This document shows positions 24,720-33,022 of a DNA stretch of 33,022 bases, in pieces. Made by a program: the position numbers and the translations under genes. Positions within the stretch are counted from its first letter, which is position 1. The number at the start of each line of letters is the position of its first letter. The notes below the pieces were generated by a model. The model saw nothing but the letters and a program-made list of their open reading frames with translations. It did no database searches and was not told the origin of the DNA. Origin of the DNA: Clostridiales bacterium (GTDB taxonomy: Bacteria; Bacillota; Clostridia; Christensenellales; CAG-138); the NCBI GenBank assembly GCA_015056105.1, contig SVGX01000001.1, forward strand, positions 1-33,022, given 5' to 3'.

Positions 24720-24856
24720 AGATGATCCCGCTTTCCGAATGCAGGCGGAACAGCTTTTCTTTTCCGAACAGGCCGATCATATGTCAGGTTGCCCGGAGAT
24801 GAAAGGGACCGGATCCACATCCGGCGCTTTTGATCCGGTCAGCCTTTTTATTTTAT
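24720..24856 (+). ncRNA. Candidate cis-regulatory RNA leader upstream of recJ (uncharacterised)
   Basis: From the predicted start site to the T-tract: long-range ATGATC/GATCAT stem, alternative TTCCG-CGGAA pairings and a terminal terminator hairpin. No known riboswitch consensus recognised by eye. Confidence 0.5.
24802..24856 (+). terminator. Intrinsic terminator/attenuator in recJ leader
   Basis: GACCGGATC (24807-24815) pairs with GATCCGGTC (24832-24840). With a 2-nt AG bulge the stem extends into AAAGG/CCTTT, followed by a T-rich tract. Confidence 0.7.
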
Positions 24857-24882
24857 ATCAAAGAGCGAACGGGAAAACTGCT

Positions 24883-27399
24883 ATGCTTCGTTATCTTCCC
24901 ACAATCAAATTAACAGAAACGGAAGAAGCCGTGCGGCAACAGGATGCGGCGAGACTGGCCCGTGCGCTTTCGGTGTCACCGCGCACGGCGCGCCTTCTGG
25001 TGGACAGGGGGATTTCGGATGAACGGGAGGCGGAAGCGTTTCTGCATCCCTCCGAAAGCATGCTTCTTGATCCCTTCCTTTTCCGCGATATGGAAAAGGC
25101 TGTTTTCCGTATCCGCAAGGCGATCGCGGAAGGGGAACGGGTCTGCATTTTCGGCGATTACGATGCGGACGGCGTTTGCGCCACGAGCATGCTGCTTCTT
25201 TACCTTCGGGGCGAGGGTGCGAAAGTGGATTACCACATCCCTTCTCGGCATACGGAAGGCTACGGCATGAGCATCGGCGCTGTGGAACGGCTGAAGGAAA
25301 AAGGCGTACAGCTTATCATTACGGTGGATAACGGCGTAAAGGCAAACCGGGAGCTGCAGCTTTGCCGGGAACTCCATATGGATGTGATCGTAACGGATCA
25401 CCATCTGCCCGGGGATGAACTGCCGCCCTGCGAAGCGCTGTTGTGCCATACGGTGGAAGGCTGTACCTATCCCAATAAAAATATCTGCGGCGCGGGAACC
25501 GCTTTTAAGCTGATCGAGGCTTTGGGCGGACGTGCGGCCGCTATGCCCTATATTTCCCTTGCTGCCATTGCGACAGCGGCAGATGTGGTGCCCCTTGTGG
25601 GGGAAAACCGGGTGATCGCCGCCCTTGGCCTCAGCGCCATCAACAAAGGCGATTGTCCCATCGGTCTTGCTGCGCTGCAGAATGTGGCGATGGAGAAAAA
25701 GCGGGTTTTAACTTCCCGCGACCTTGTGTTCGTTATCGCGCCGCGGCTCAATGCTGCCGGGCGTATGGAGGATGCGGCGTTAAGCGTTGCCCTTTTGACG
25801 GAAACGGAAAAAGGCCGTGCGCTGCAGCTTGCGGAAAGGCTCGACCGGCTCAACCAGGCCCGGCAGCGGGAAGAGGGGGCTGTGTATGAGGATGCCGCAA
25901 AGGCCATTGAAACGGATGATCTGACTGAAAAACGCACCGTTGTACTCAAAAGTCCGGATTGGAATCCGGGCGTTGTGGGCATAGCCGCATCCAAACTTGC
26001 AGAACGTTATCATAGGCCGGTGGTGCTGCTTTCCGAACGGGATGGGCTGCTGACAGGCTCCGCCCGCTCCATAGATGGGGTGGATCTTCATGCGGCGCTT
26101 CGGGAAAACGAAAGATTTTTCCTGCGCTTTGGCGGCCATGCCTATGCGGCAGGCATGACCCTTTTCCCCGAAAACTTTGAACCCTTCCGGGAAGCCTTTG
26201 ATGCAAGCATCAAGTGTGCCGTGCCCGAAACGCTGTTCCGTCCTGCGGCACACTATGAAGAAGAGATCTCTTTTGAAGAGCTGAACATGCAGCTTGCTGC
26301 GGAGATCGCCATGCTTGCGCCCTTCGGCGAAGGAAATCCCATGCCCGTCTTCCGCACGGATGGGGCGGCGGTAAAGCGGCTTTCGCGCATCGGTGAATCC
26401 GGCAAGCATCTGCGTCTTACCTTTGAACTGGACAACCGCTATGAGGAAGCGGTCTGGTTTTATGCGGGCGACCGCTTTAATGAGATCAACGATTACGGAC
26501 GCGCGGATATTCTCTATGTGCCCTCCGTGAACGAATTCAACGGCAGAAAGAGCCTGCAGCTTGAGATGCGCGCCATCCGTCCCGCATCCGTTCCCGATGC
26601 GGAAGCATATATTCGTGCCAGACGAAAGAAATTTATTGATGCATTCTCACACAATATTCGATATAATAATATGAATGCCATATGTGATTACATATTGGCG
26701 GATCCCGATGTTTATTTAAAAGACGTGCTGAAGGAGAGTATTGCCGGCACGCTTGTGCTTTGTTTTACTCCGTCAGGTGCGGGGCGCTTTCTTCGCTTTG
26801 CCGCAGCGGAAGACATGTTTGCAAAGATGGAGATCGGCTTTGAAAAAAACCTCAGACAACCCTGCGCCTACCACGCGGCTGTAATGGCACCGGTGCTCGA
26901 TACCATTACCGTTTCCCGTTTCCAAAGGATCCTTATATACGATACGCCGGTAAGCCTCGGCATTTTGGATGCGCTGCATGCTCTTGCGCCGAAGGCGGAA
27001 CTGATACTTGCAAAGCCCGTGCAGATGGATATGGCGCCTCATTTCGAAAGCCTTTCCTTTGACAGGGCATGCCTTGTGCCGTTTTACAAGGCGCTTATGA
27101 GACGCGGCGGCAGCTACTATAACCGGGAAGTGCTTCTGGACCATTTCGCCCGGGAAACGGATGCACCTTCGCATGTGTGCATACTTGCGGCGGATATCTG
27201 TACCGAACTCGGCTTCCTTGAAAAAGGGGATGGGGAGCAGCTCCGTTTTGCCGCGCCAAAGGAAAAACGGGATCTTTCTGAGAGCCGCACCTTCCGCACA
27301 GCTGCATCCCTTGCGGCGATGCACGAACACGCAAACCGTATTTTAAACAGCCGTCGGGCTGATGCACAAACGCAAAACCATGAGGAGGGACAACCATGA
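24883..27399 (+). CDS. recJ: Single-stranded-DNA-specific exonuclease RecJ with C-terminal extension
   Basis: VCIFGDYDADGVCATSMLLLYLR...VIVTDHHLPGDELP...FKLIEALGG...LTGSARSIDGVDLHAALRENERFFLRFGGHAYAAGMTL: DHH/DHHA1 motifs. ATG 24883 chosen; the longer ORF reads through the leader. Confidence 0.95.
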   Translation: MLRYLPTIKLTETEEAVRQQDAARLARALSVSPRTARLLVDRGISDEREAEAFLHPSESMLLDPFLFRDMEKAVFRIRKAIAEGERVCIFGDYDADGVCATSMLLLYLRGEGAKVDYHIPSRHTEGYGMSIGAVERLKEKGVQLIITVDNGVKANRELQLCRELHMDVIVTDHHLPGDELPPCEALLCHTVEGCTYPNKNICGAGTAFKLIEALGGRAAAMPYISLAAIATAADVVPLVGENRVIAALGLSAINKGDCPIGLAALQNVAMEKKRVLTSRDLVFVIAPRLNAAGRMEDAALSVALLTETEKGRALQLAERLDRLNQARQREEGAVYEDAAKAIETDDLTEKRTVVLKSPDWNPGVVGIAASKLAERYHRPVVLLSERDGLLTGSARSIDGVDLHAALRENERFFLRFGGHAYAAGMTLFPENFEPFREAFDASIKCAVPETLFRPAAHYEEEISFEELNMQLAAEIAMLAPFGEGNPMPVFRTDGAAVKRLSRIGESGKHLRLTFELDNRYEEAVWFYAGDRFNEINDYGRADILYVPSVNEFNGRKSLQLEMRAIRPASVPDAEAYIRARRKKFIDAFSHNIRYNNMNAICDYILADPDVYLKDVLKESIAGTLVLCFTPSGAGRFLRFAAAEDMFAKMEIGFEKNLRQPCAYHAAVMAPVLDTITVSRFQRILIYDTPVSLGILDALHALAPKAELILAKPVQMDMAPHFESLSFDRACLVPFYKALMRRGGSYYNREVLLDHFARETDAPSHVCILAADICTELGFLEKGDGEQLRFAAPKEKRDLSESRTFRTAASLAAMHEHANRILNSRRADAQTQNHEEGQP

Positions 27400-27908
27400 A
27401 CCTGCAGGATACCATTCGTACCGTTCCCGATTTCCCCAAAAAGGGCATCCTTTTCCGTGATATTTCCACGCTCCTTAAGGATGCGGAAGCTTTCCGCTGC
27501 CTGGTGGATACCTTTGCCGCCGAGCTGAAGGATAAAAATATCGACTATGTCGTAGGCCCGGAAGCCCGCGGGTTTGCCATCGGCAGTGCCCTTGCCTATA
27601 AGCTTGGTGCTGGCCTTGTGCTTGCAAGGAAGCCGGGCAAGCTCCCCTGCGAGACCCTTCGTTACGAATATGCCCTTGAATACGGCACCGACTCCCTTGA
27701 GATCGATGCTGCCGCTATCAAAGAAGGCGGCCGCTGCGTGATCGTGGATGACCTTCTTGCCACCGGCGGCACGGCGCTTGCCACCGCAAAGCTTATCGAG
27801 CAGGCGGGCGGTGTTGTTGCGGCGATCCGTTTTGCGATGGAACTTACCGACCTTCCCGGACGCGGCGTTCTCGAAGGCTATGATGTTGACGCCGTCATCA
27901 AGTATTGA
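27396..27908 (+). CDS. apt: Adenine phosphoribosyltransferase
   Basis: TIRTVPDFPKKGILFRDISTLLKD...YVVGPEARGFAIGSALAYKLGAGLVLARKPGKLP...VIVDDLLATGGTALATAKLIE. Confidence 0.98.
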   Translation: MNLQDTIRTVPDFPKKGILFRDISTLLKDAEAFRCLVDTFAAELKDKNIDYVVGPEARGFAIGSALAYKLGAGLVLARKPGKLPCETLRYEYALEYGTDSLEIDAAAIKEGGRCVIVDDLLATGGTALATAKLIEQAGGVVAAIRFAMELTDLPGRGVLEGYDVDAVIKY

Positions 27909-27940
27909 TCACGATATTCTGAGAAAAAGGAGGTGAGCGA

Positions 27941-30103
27941 ATGACCGATCTTCACAATTGCTGTGCGGAACGCTTTGCGGCGGATGAAATGACGCTTCTT
28001 GACAGGGCGATCGATTTTGCGAAAGAGGCGCATGCCGGACAAAAACGCGAATCCGGCGAGCCTTATTATACCCACCCGGAAGCGGTGGCACGCATGCTTT
28101 TTGATATGGGTATGGACAGCAGGACGGTCATCGCCGGCCTTCTCCACGACGTGGTGGAAGATTGCCCGGAAGTGGGCCTTGAAATGCTCCGCACCCAGTT
28201 TGGCGAGGATATCGCCACCATGGTGGACGGCGTTACCAAGCTGACCAAAACGGGAAAAAGCGAGCTTTGGAGCAAGGAGGAAGCGCAGGCGGAAAATCTT
28301 CGCAAACTGTTCCTTGCCATCGCGAAGGACGTGCGCGTGGTTATCATCAAGCTTACGGACCGCCTTCACAATCTTCGTACCCTTGAATACTGCACGGAAG
28401 AAAAACAGGTGCGAAAGGCGAGAGAGACCCTCGATGTGTATGCACCCCTTGCGCACCGCTTCGGCATGGGCGCCATCAAGGGCGAACTGGAAGATCTTTG
28501 CTTCCAGTACCTTTGGCCGGAGGATTATCAGGCCCTCAAAAAGCAGATTGAGCCGCAGCAGCGGGAGCGTATGCTGACCCTTGAGTCTGCCATCGCTACA
28601 ACAAAGCGGCATCTGAACGATGCGGGCATCGAAGCGCAGATCAACGGCCGCCCGAAGCATCTTTACAGCGTTTACAAAAAGACTATCCGCCAGAACCGCG
28701 GCATCGATGAGATTTTCGATCTGATCGCCGTGCGCGTGATAGTGAATACCATCAACGATTGTTATGCGGCCCTTGGTATCATTCATGCCATCTGGAAACC
28801 GGTACCCGGCAGGTTCAAGGATTACATCGCTATGCCGAAGCCGAACATGTACCGTTCGCTGCATACCACGCTCTTTTCCGAGACCGGTATGCCCTTTGAA
28901 GTGCAGATCCGTACCTTTGAAATGCACCGTACCGCGGAATACGGCATCGCCGCCCATTGGATGTATAAGGAAGGCCGTGCCAACCGGGACGAGCTTGACA
29001 GCAAACTTGCATGGCTGCGCGAGGCGCTTGAGCTTGAAAACTATGCGGACAATACCCGTGAATTCGTGGAAAACATCCGCAAGGATTTTTTCAGCGATTA
29101 CGTGTACGTGCTGACCCCCCGCGGGCAGATCATCGATCTTGTGACAGGCTCCACGCCCCTTGATTTCGCTTACCGCATCCATTCCAACGTGGGCAACCAT
29201 GCACAGCATGCCAAGGTAAACGGCGCCATCGTCAGGCTCGATTACAAACTGAAAAACAACGACGTGGTGGAGATCGTCACATCGCCCAACACAAACCCGA
29301 GCCGCGACTGGCTCAAGATCGTCAGAACGCAGCAGGCGAAGGCAAAGATTCGCCAGTGGTTCAAAAAAGCCAACCGGGATGAAAATATCCAGCGTGGCAA
29401 GGAAATGCTTGCGGAGGCGGCCCGCCGGCAGGGCAGGCAGCTGAGCGAGCTTTCCAAGGATGAGTATTTTGACGATATCCTCAAACGCTTCAATATGTCC
29501 AACATGGAGGATGTCTACGCAGCCATCGGCTACGGCGGCATTACCACCGGTCAGGTGCTCCATAAGCTCATGGAGCAGTACCGCAAGGAAGCGAAGGCCC
29601 AGCAGGCAGCCGAGTGGCTGGAACAGAAGGCCGAGCGCATGCAGTCCGGCGACCAGCAGGGCCGCGGCGTGATCGTCAGAGGCGATCCCAATATGGTGAT
29701 CCGCTTTGCACATTGCTGCAGTCCCTTGCCGGGCGACAAAATCGTCGGTTACATTACCCGCGGGCGCGGCGTCTCCATCCACCGGGAGGATTGTCCCAAC
29801 ATGGGCGATCTGATGGTGGAACCGGAACGTTTTATTGAAGTGGAATGGACAAAGTCCGCCAAAACCACCTATGCCGCCAGCATTCAGATACAGGCGGGCG
29901 AGCGGGCAGGGCTGCTGCTTGAAATCTCGCAGGTGCTTTTGAATCTCAACATCAGCATCAAATCCATGAATGCCAAAACCACCGGCGATGTGGTGAATCT
30001 GCAGATGTCCTTTGATGTGACGAGCGCGGAGCAGCTTGAATCCATCATCAAACAGATAAAAAAGGTCAATATGGTCAACGAGGTCTACAGGATCAACGTT
30101 TGA
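27941..30103 (+). CDS. rel: RelA/SpoT-family bifunctional (p)ppGpp synthetase/hydrolase
   Basis: HD domain (YYTHPEAVARMLFDMGMDSRTVIAGLLHDVVEDC), synthetase (RFKDYIAMPKPNMYRSLHTTLFSETGMPFEVQIRTFEMHRTAEYGIAAHWMYK), TGS and ACT domains. Confidence 0.98.
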   Translation: MTDLHNCCAERFAADEMTLLDRAIDFAKEAHAGQKRESGEPYYTHPEAVARMLFDMGMDSRTVIAGLLHDVVEDCPEVGLEMLRTQFGEDIATMVDGVTKLTKTGKSELWSKEEAQAENLRKLFLAIAKDVRVVIIKLTDRLHNLRTLEYCTEEKQVRKARETLDVYAPLAHRFGMGAIKGELEDLCFQYLWPEDYQALKKQIEPQQRERMLTLESAIATTKRHLNDAGIEAQINGRPKHLYSVYKKTIRQNRGIDEIFDLIAVRVIVNTINDCYAALGIIHAIWKPVPGRFKDYIAMPKPNMYRSLHTTLFSETGMPFEVQIRTFEMHRTAEYGIAAHWMYKEGRANRDELDSKLAWLREALELENYADNTREFVENIRKDFFSDYVYVLTPRGQIIDLVTGSTPLDFAYRIHSNVGNHAQHAKVNGAIVRLDYKLKNNDVVEIVTSPNTNPSRDWLKIVRTQQAKAKIRQWFKKANRDENIQRGKEMLAEAARRQGRQLSELSKDEYFDDILKRFNMSNMEDVYAAIGYGGITTGQVLHKLMEQYRKEAKAQQAAEWLEQKAERMQSGDQQGRGVIVRGDPNMVIRFAHCCSPLPGDKIVGYITRGRGVSIHREDCPNMGDLMVEPERFIEVEWTKSAKTTYAASIQIQAGERAGLLLEISQVLLNLNISIKSMNAKTTGDVVNLQMSFDVTSAEQLESIIKQIKKVNMVNEVYRINV

Positions 30104-30124
30104 TCAGGCAAACAGGAGGAAAAC

Positions 30125-30571
30125 ATGCGCGCAGTTGTGCAGCGCGTGAACGGCGCTTCGGTCACGATTGAAGGTGCCGTCACGGGAAAAATTGAAAAAG
30201 GCTACATGGTGCTGCTTGGCATCCATGAAAACGATACGGAAAAGGATCTTGATTATATCTGCGACAAGCTCCTTAATATCCGCATTTTTGAGGATGAAGA
30301 GGGAAAAATGAACCGTTCCATTCTCGATGTGGGCGGCGCAATTCTGCTCGTTTCTCAGTTCACCCTTTGCGGCGATGCGCGAAAGGGCAGGCGCCCGGGC
30401 TTTTCCCATGCAGCAAGGCCGGAAAAAGCCATTCCCCTTTATGAAGAAGCCATCCGCAGGCTCCGGGAATCCCTTCCCGTTGAAACCGGCGAGTTCGGTG
30501 CGGATATGCAGGTCGCCCTCGTGAACGATGGGCCTGTGACCATCTTACTTGACAGCGAAAGGACTTTTTAA
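30125..30571 (+). CDS. dtd: D-aminoacyl-tRNA deacylase
   Basis: [94 protein letters not shown]. Confidence 0.98.
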   Translation: MRAVVQRVNGASVTIEGAVTGKIEKGYMVLLGIHENDTEKDLDYICDKLLNIRIFEDEEGKMNRSILDVGGAILLVSQFTLCGDARKGRRPGFSHAARPEKAIPLYEEAIRRLRESLPVETGEFGADMQVALVNDGPVTILLDSERTF

Positions 30572-30572
30572 T

Positions 30573-31217
30573 ATGGAACCCATCACCCTGCTTACGGGGC
30601 CTTTGGATGTCAATACCTACATCATGCGCGGAAAAGTGGAAGGGAAATGCTTTGTTGTGGATCCTTCCGATTTCAAAGCCGTGAAGGAAGTCATGGAACG
30701 GGAAAGCCTTGTGCCCACCCATGTGCTTCTGACCCATGGCCATTTCGACCATATCCTTGCGGTGGCGGCGCTGCAGCAGGAATACGGCGCAAAGGTCTGC
30801 ATCCACAGGGCGGATGAAGCGGCCCTTCACGATTTCAAAGCCAGCCTTTCCCTGATGGCGGGCATCAAGGTGCCTCCCTGCACGGCGGATGTGCTGCTTG
30901 AAGGCGGCGAGACAATCGAGGCTGCAGGCCTTTCTGTAAAAGTTCTGCATACGCCCGGCCATTCCAAGGGCAGCGTCTGCTTCCTTCTTGAAGAGGAACG
31001 CATGATCTTTGCGGGGGATACCCTCTTCCGTCTGAGCGTCGGCAGGAGCGACCTCAAAGGCGGCAGCGAGGAAGAACTTTATGCTTCTATCGCCTATACG
31101 CTCTTTGCGCTCCCCGGCGATTATACCGTTTATCCCGGCCATATGCGGCGCACAACGCTGCAGTTTGAGCGGGACAACAATCCTATCATGCGCAGTTGGG
31201 GCAATGTGCAATGGTAA
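30573..31217 (+). CDS. MBL-fold metallo-hydrolase (glyoxalase II-like)
   Basis: HVLLTHGHFDHILAV...VLHTPGHSKGSVCFLLEEERMIFAGDTLFRLSVGRSDLKGG...VYPGHMRRTTLQFERDNNPIM. Confidence 0.93.
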   Translation: MEPITLLTGPLDVNTYIMRGKVEGKCFVVDPSDFKAVKEVMERESLVPTHVLLTHGHFDHILAVAALQQEYGAKVCIHRADEAALHDFKASLSLMAGIKVPPCTADVLLEGGETIEAAGLSVKVLHTPGHSKGSVCFLLEEERMIFAGDTLFRLSVGRSDLKGGSEEELYASIAYTLFALPGDYTVYPGHMRRTTLQFERDNNPIMRSWGNVQW

Positions 31218-32674
31218 ATCTGTATACCAATCAAACCGCATTTTTTGCGGATATCGCGGATGAGCTTCGGCTGTTTCTCGCCATGGAAGAGATCGTTCCC
31301 GCTGAGGAGATGGATCCTTCCGGTGACAGTGCAGCTGTCATCCTTGAAGAAAAGGACGGTCTTTGGCACGTTATGGCATGTGTTTGCCTTGACGGGCGGG
31401 AGGCCGTTTCCGTGTATGAGCGGCCCGCTGTTATTGGCGATGCGTTGGAGGAAAAACGCTGCCGCAAGCGTGCGGTGAAGATCGCCGCATTCCGCGCTAT
31501 GCGTGAAGCCACGGGGCTTGTGCTTCCCTGGGGCTCGCTGACGGGCATCCGCCCCACACGGCTTCTTCGTGAGCTGATCGAGCGGGAAGGGGGAAGGGAA
31601 GCCCTTCGCATAATGCGGGAGGATTTCGACGTTTCCCCGGAAAAGCTTTCCCTCGCTTCGGAGATCGTGGGCGTGCAAATGCCCATCCTCCGCACGCAGA
31701 CGAAGGAGGATGTGGATATTTATATCGGTATTCCCTTCTGCGCTTCCCGGTGCCTGTATTGCTCCTTTGCTTCCGATGTTCGGACGAAAAAGACGGATAT
31801 GGCGGCGTATTTGACGGCGCTTGAGCGGGATATCCGCCATGGTGCACGCATCGTAAAAGAAACGGGAAGGAAAGTGCGCAGCATGTATCTTGGCGGCGGC
31901 ACCCCCACCGTGCTGACAGCGGAAGAACTGGATCGACTCCTTGACCGTGCTCTTGAAGCTTACGGCGGTTATGGCGCGGAGTTCACCGTGGAAGCGGGAC
32001 GCCCCGATACCATCACGGAAGAAAAATTCAAAGTGTTGCGCAAATACGGCGTGGGACGCGTCTCTATCAATCCTCAGAGTATGAATGCGCGTACCCTTGA
32101 ACTCATTGGAAGAAGCCATTCTCCGGAGGAGATCGTGACCGCATTCAATATGGCACGGGAGGCGGGTTTTGATTCCATCAATATGGATGTGATCGCAGGT
32201 CTTCCCGGCGAAACGCCGGAGGATATGCGCCGCACACTTGATGCCATCGTTGCGCTTGGACCGGATAACCTTACCGTGCATACGCTGGCGCTGAAGCGAT
32301 CTTCCCGGCTTGTGGAAAGGCTCAAAGAATATCCTCTTCCCGAAGCGGAAGCGGCGGAGGAGATGGTAGCCCTCGGTGCGGAGGCGGCAAAGGCCCTCCA
32401 AATGAAGCCTTACTATATGTACCGCCAGAAGTATATGCGCGGCAACCTTGAAAACGTAGGCTATGCAAAGGCAGGGAAGGAGTGCATCTACAACATCGAT
32501 ATGATGGAGGATACCACTTCCATTATGGCACACGGTGCCGGCGCCATGACAAAATGCATCTATGATGCGGAGCGCAGGGTGGAGCGGGTGCCGAACCCAA
32601 AGAATATTACGACATATATCGAAAAAATCGACAGACTTGCGGAGGAAAAGCTGCGGCTTTATTCCATTGGTTGA
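31211..32674 (+). CDS. hemZ: Coproporphyrinogen dehydrogenase HemZ (radical SAM)
   Basis: VDIYIGIPFCASRCLYCSFAS (CxxxCxxC), MYLGGGTPTVLTAEEL, N-terminal HemZ-specific region. Start ATG 31211 overlaps the MBL gene end. Confidence 0.94.
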   Translation: MVNLYTNQTAFFADIADELRLFLAMEEIVPAEEMDPSGDSAAVILEEKDGLWHVMACVCLDGREAVSVYERPAVIGDALEEKRCRKRAVKIAAFRAMREATGLVLPWGSLTGIRPTRLLRELIEREGGREALRIMREDFDVSPEKLSLASEIVGVQMPILRTQTKEDVDIYIGIPFCASRCLYCSFASDVRTKKTDMAAYLTALERDIRHGARIVKETGRKVRSMYLGGGTPTVLTAEELDRLLDRALEAYGGYGAEFTVEAGRPDTITEEKFKVLRKYGVGRVSINPQSMNARTLELIGRSHSPEEIVTAFNMAREAGFDSINMDVIAGLPGETPEDMRRTLDAIVALGPDNLTVHTLALKRSSRLVERLKEYPLPEAEAAEEMVALGAEAAKALQMKPYYMYRQKYMRGNLENVGYAKAGKECIYNIDMMEDTTSIMAHGAGAMTKCIYDAERRVERVPNPKNITTYIEKIDRLAEEKLRLYSIG

Positions 32675-32685
32675 AAAAGAACGGT

Positions 32686-33022
32686 ATGAAAGAAGAACTG
32701 CTTGCTAAACAACTTCGCGCCTTGCTTGAAGGGGAAACGGATGAGACCGCCTGCCTTGCAAATGCTTCGGCGCTGATCAACGAAGCCTTTGACAGGATAA
32801 ACTGGGCAGGGTTTTACCTTGCCAAAAACGGCGAACTGCTGCTGGGCCCTTTTCAGGGAAAGGTGGCCTGTATGCATATCCCTTTTACAAAGGGCGTCTG
32901 CGGTGCGGCATTTAGTGAAAACCGCACCCTGCGCGTTCCCAATGTGCATGAATTCCCAGGACACATTGCCTGTGACAGCGCATCAAACTCTGAGATCGTC
33001 ATCCCGATCCGCAATGGGGCGG
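32686..33022 (+). CDS. GAF-domain free methionine-(R)-sulfoxide reductase, 3' end outside window (not in supplied ORF track)
   Basis: MKEELLAKQLRALLEGETDETACLANASALINEAFDRINWAGFYLAKNGELLLGPFQGKVACMHIPFTKGVCGAAFSENRTLRVPNVHEFPGHIACDSASNSEIVIPIRNGA...; conserved fRMsr Cys and motifs. Confidence 0.92.
   Translation, partial: MKEELLAKQLRALLEGETDETACLANASALINEAFDRINWAGFYLAKNGELLLGPFQGKVACMHIPFTKGVCGAAFSENRTLRVPNVHEFPGHIACDSASNSEIVIPIRNGA

Noticed and set aside
24720-24856. recJ leader as T-box, 6S RNA or SRP RNA
   Set aside because: Lacks a T-box sequence (UGGNACCGCG), the SRP GGAAGCAGC loop, and the length and central bubble of 6S RNA, as judged by eye only.
24685-24882. 66-residue N-terminal extension of the RecJ ORF starting at TTG 24685
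   Set aside because: This TTG is the probable -35 hexamer, and the region contains the promoter and a terminator-like hairpin. RecJ homology is compatible with ATG 24883.
27878-29782. 634-aa antisense ORF opposite rel
   Set aside because: Shadow ORF of a highly conserved gene; no supporting start signals or family resemblance.

Overview
The window looks like a housekeeping stretch of a Clostridia-like (Firmicutes) chromosome. About 30 protein-coding genes pack into short operons, with clear intrinsic terminators and sigma-A-type promoters. Recognisable genes, in order: uridine kinase-like nucleoside kinase (5'-truncated); exodeoxyribonuclease III; GNAT; two tandem DUF4438 genes (-); CmpB-like membrane protein (-); GDPD; PhzF-like (-); FeoA-FeoB fusion plus a 52-aa Cys-rich FeoB-associated peptide absent from the ORF track; long-form HPF; AbrB-like regulator with an ABC-2 exporter and sfsA; Na/Pi-cotransporter-PhoU (-); pth-mfd; PpiC-type foldase; rqcP-like S4 protein; ispDF; DUF2156; GNAT; yajC; TIGR04086-like membrane protein; recJ-apt-rel-dtd-MBL-hemZ; and a 3'-truncated free-Met-(R)-sulfoxide reductase GAF protein, also absent from the track. 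I saw no rRNA, tRNA, CRISPR array, transposon or prophage. Three observations merit follow-up. (1) A promoter-led structured leader upstream of recJ has two sets of mutually exclusive pairings and ends in an intrinsic terminator, so it may be an uncharacterised attenuator or riboswitch. (2) The DUF4438 pair is a whole-transcription-unit duplication in which promoter, 5'UTR, ORF and terminator are all duplicated, with a compensatory base-pair change in the terminator stem. (3) The feoB/phzF divergent promoters overlap and are bracketed by an inverted repeat. I found no convincing wholly new multi-gene system. All family names come from reading the translations; no searches were run.
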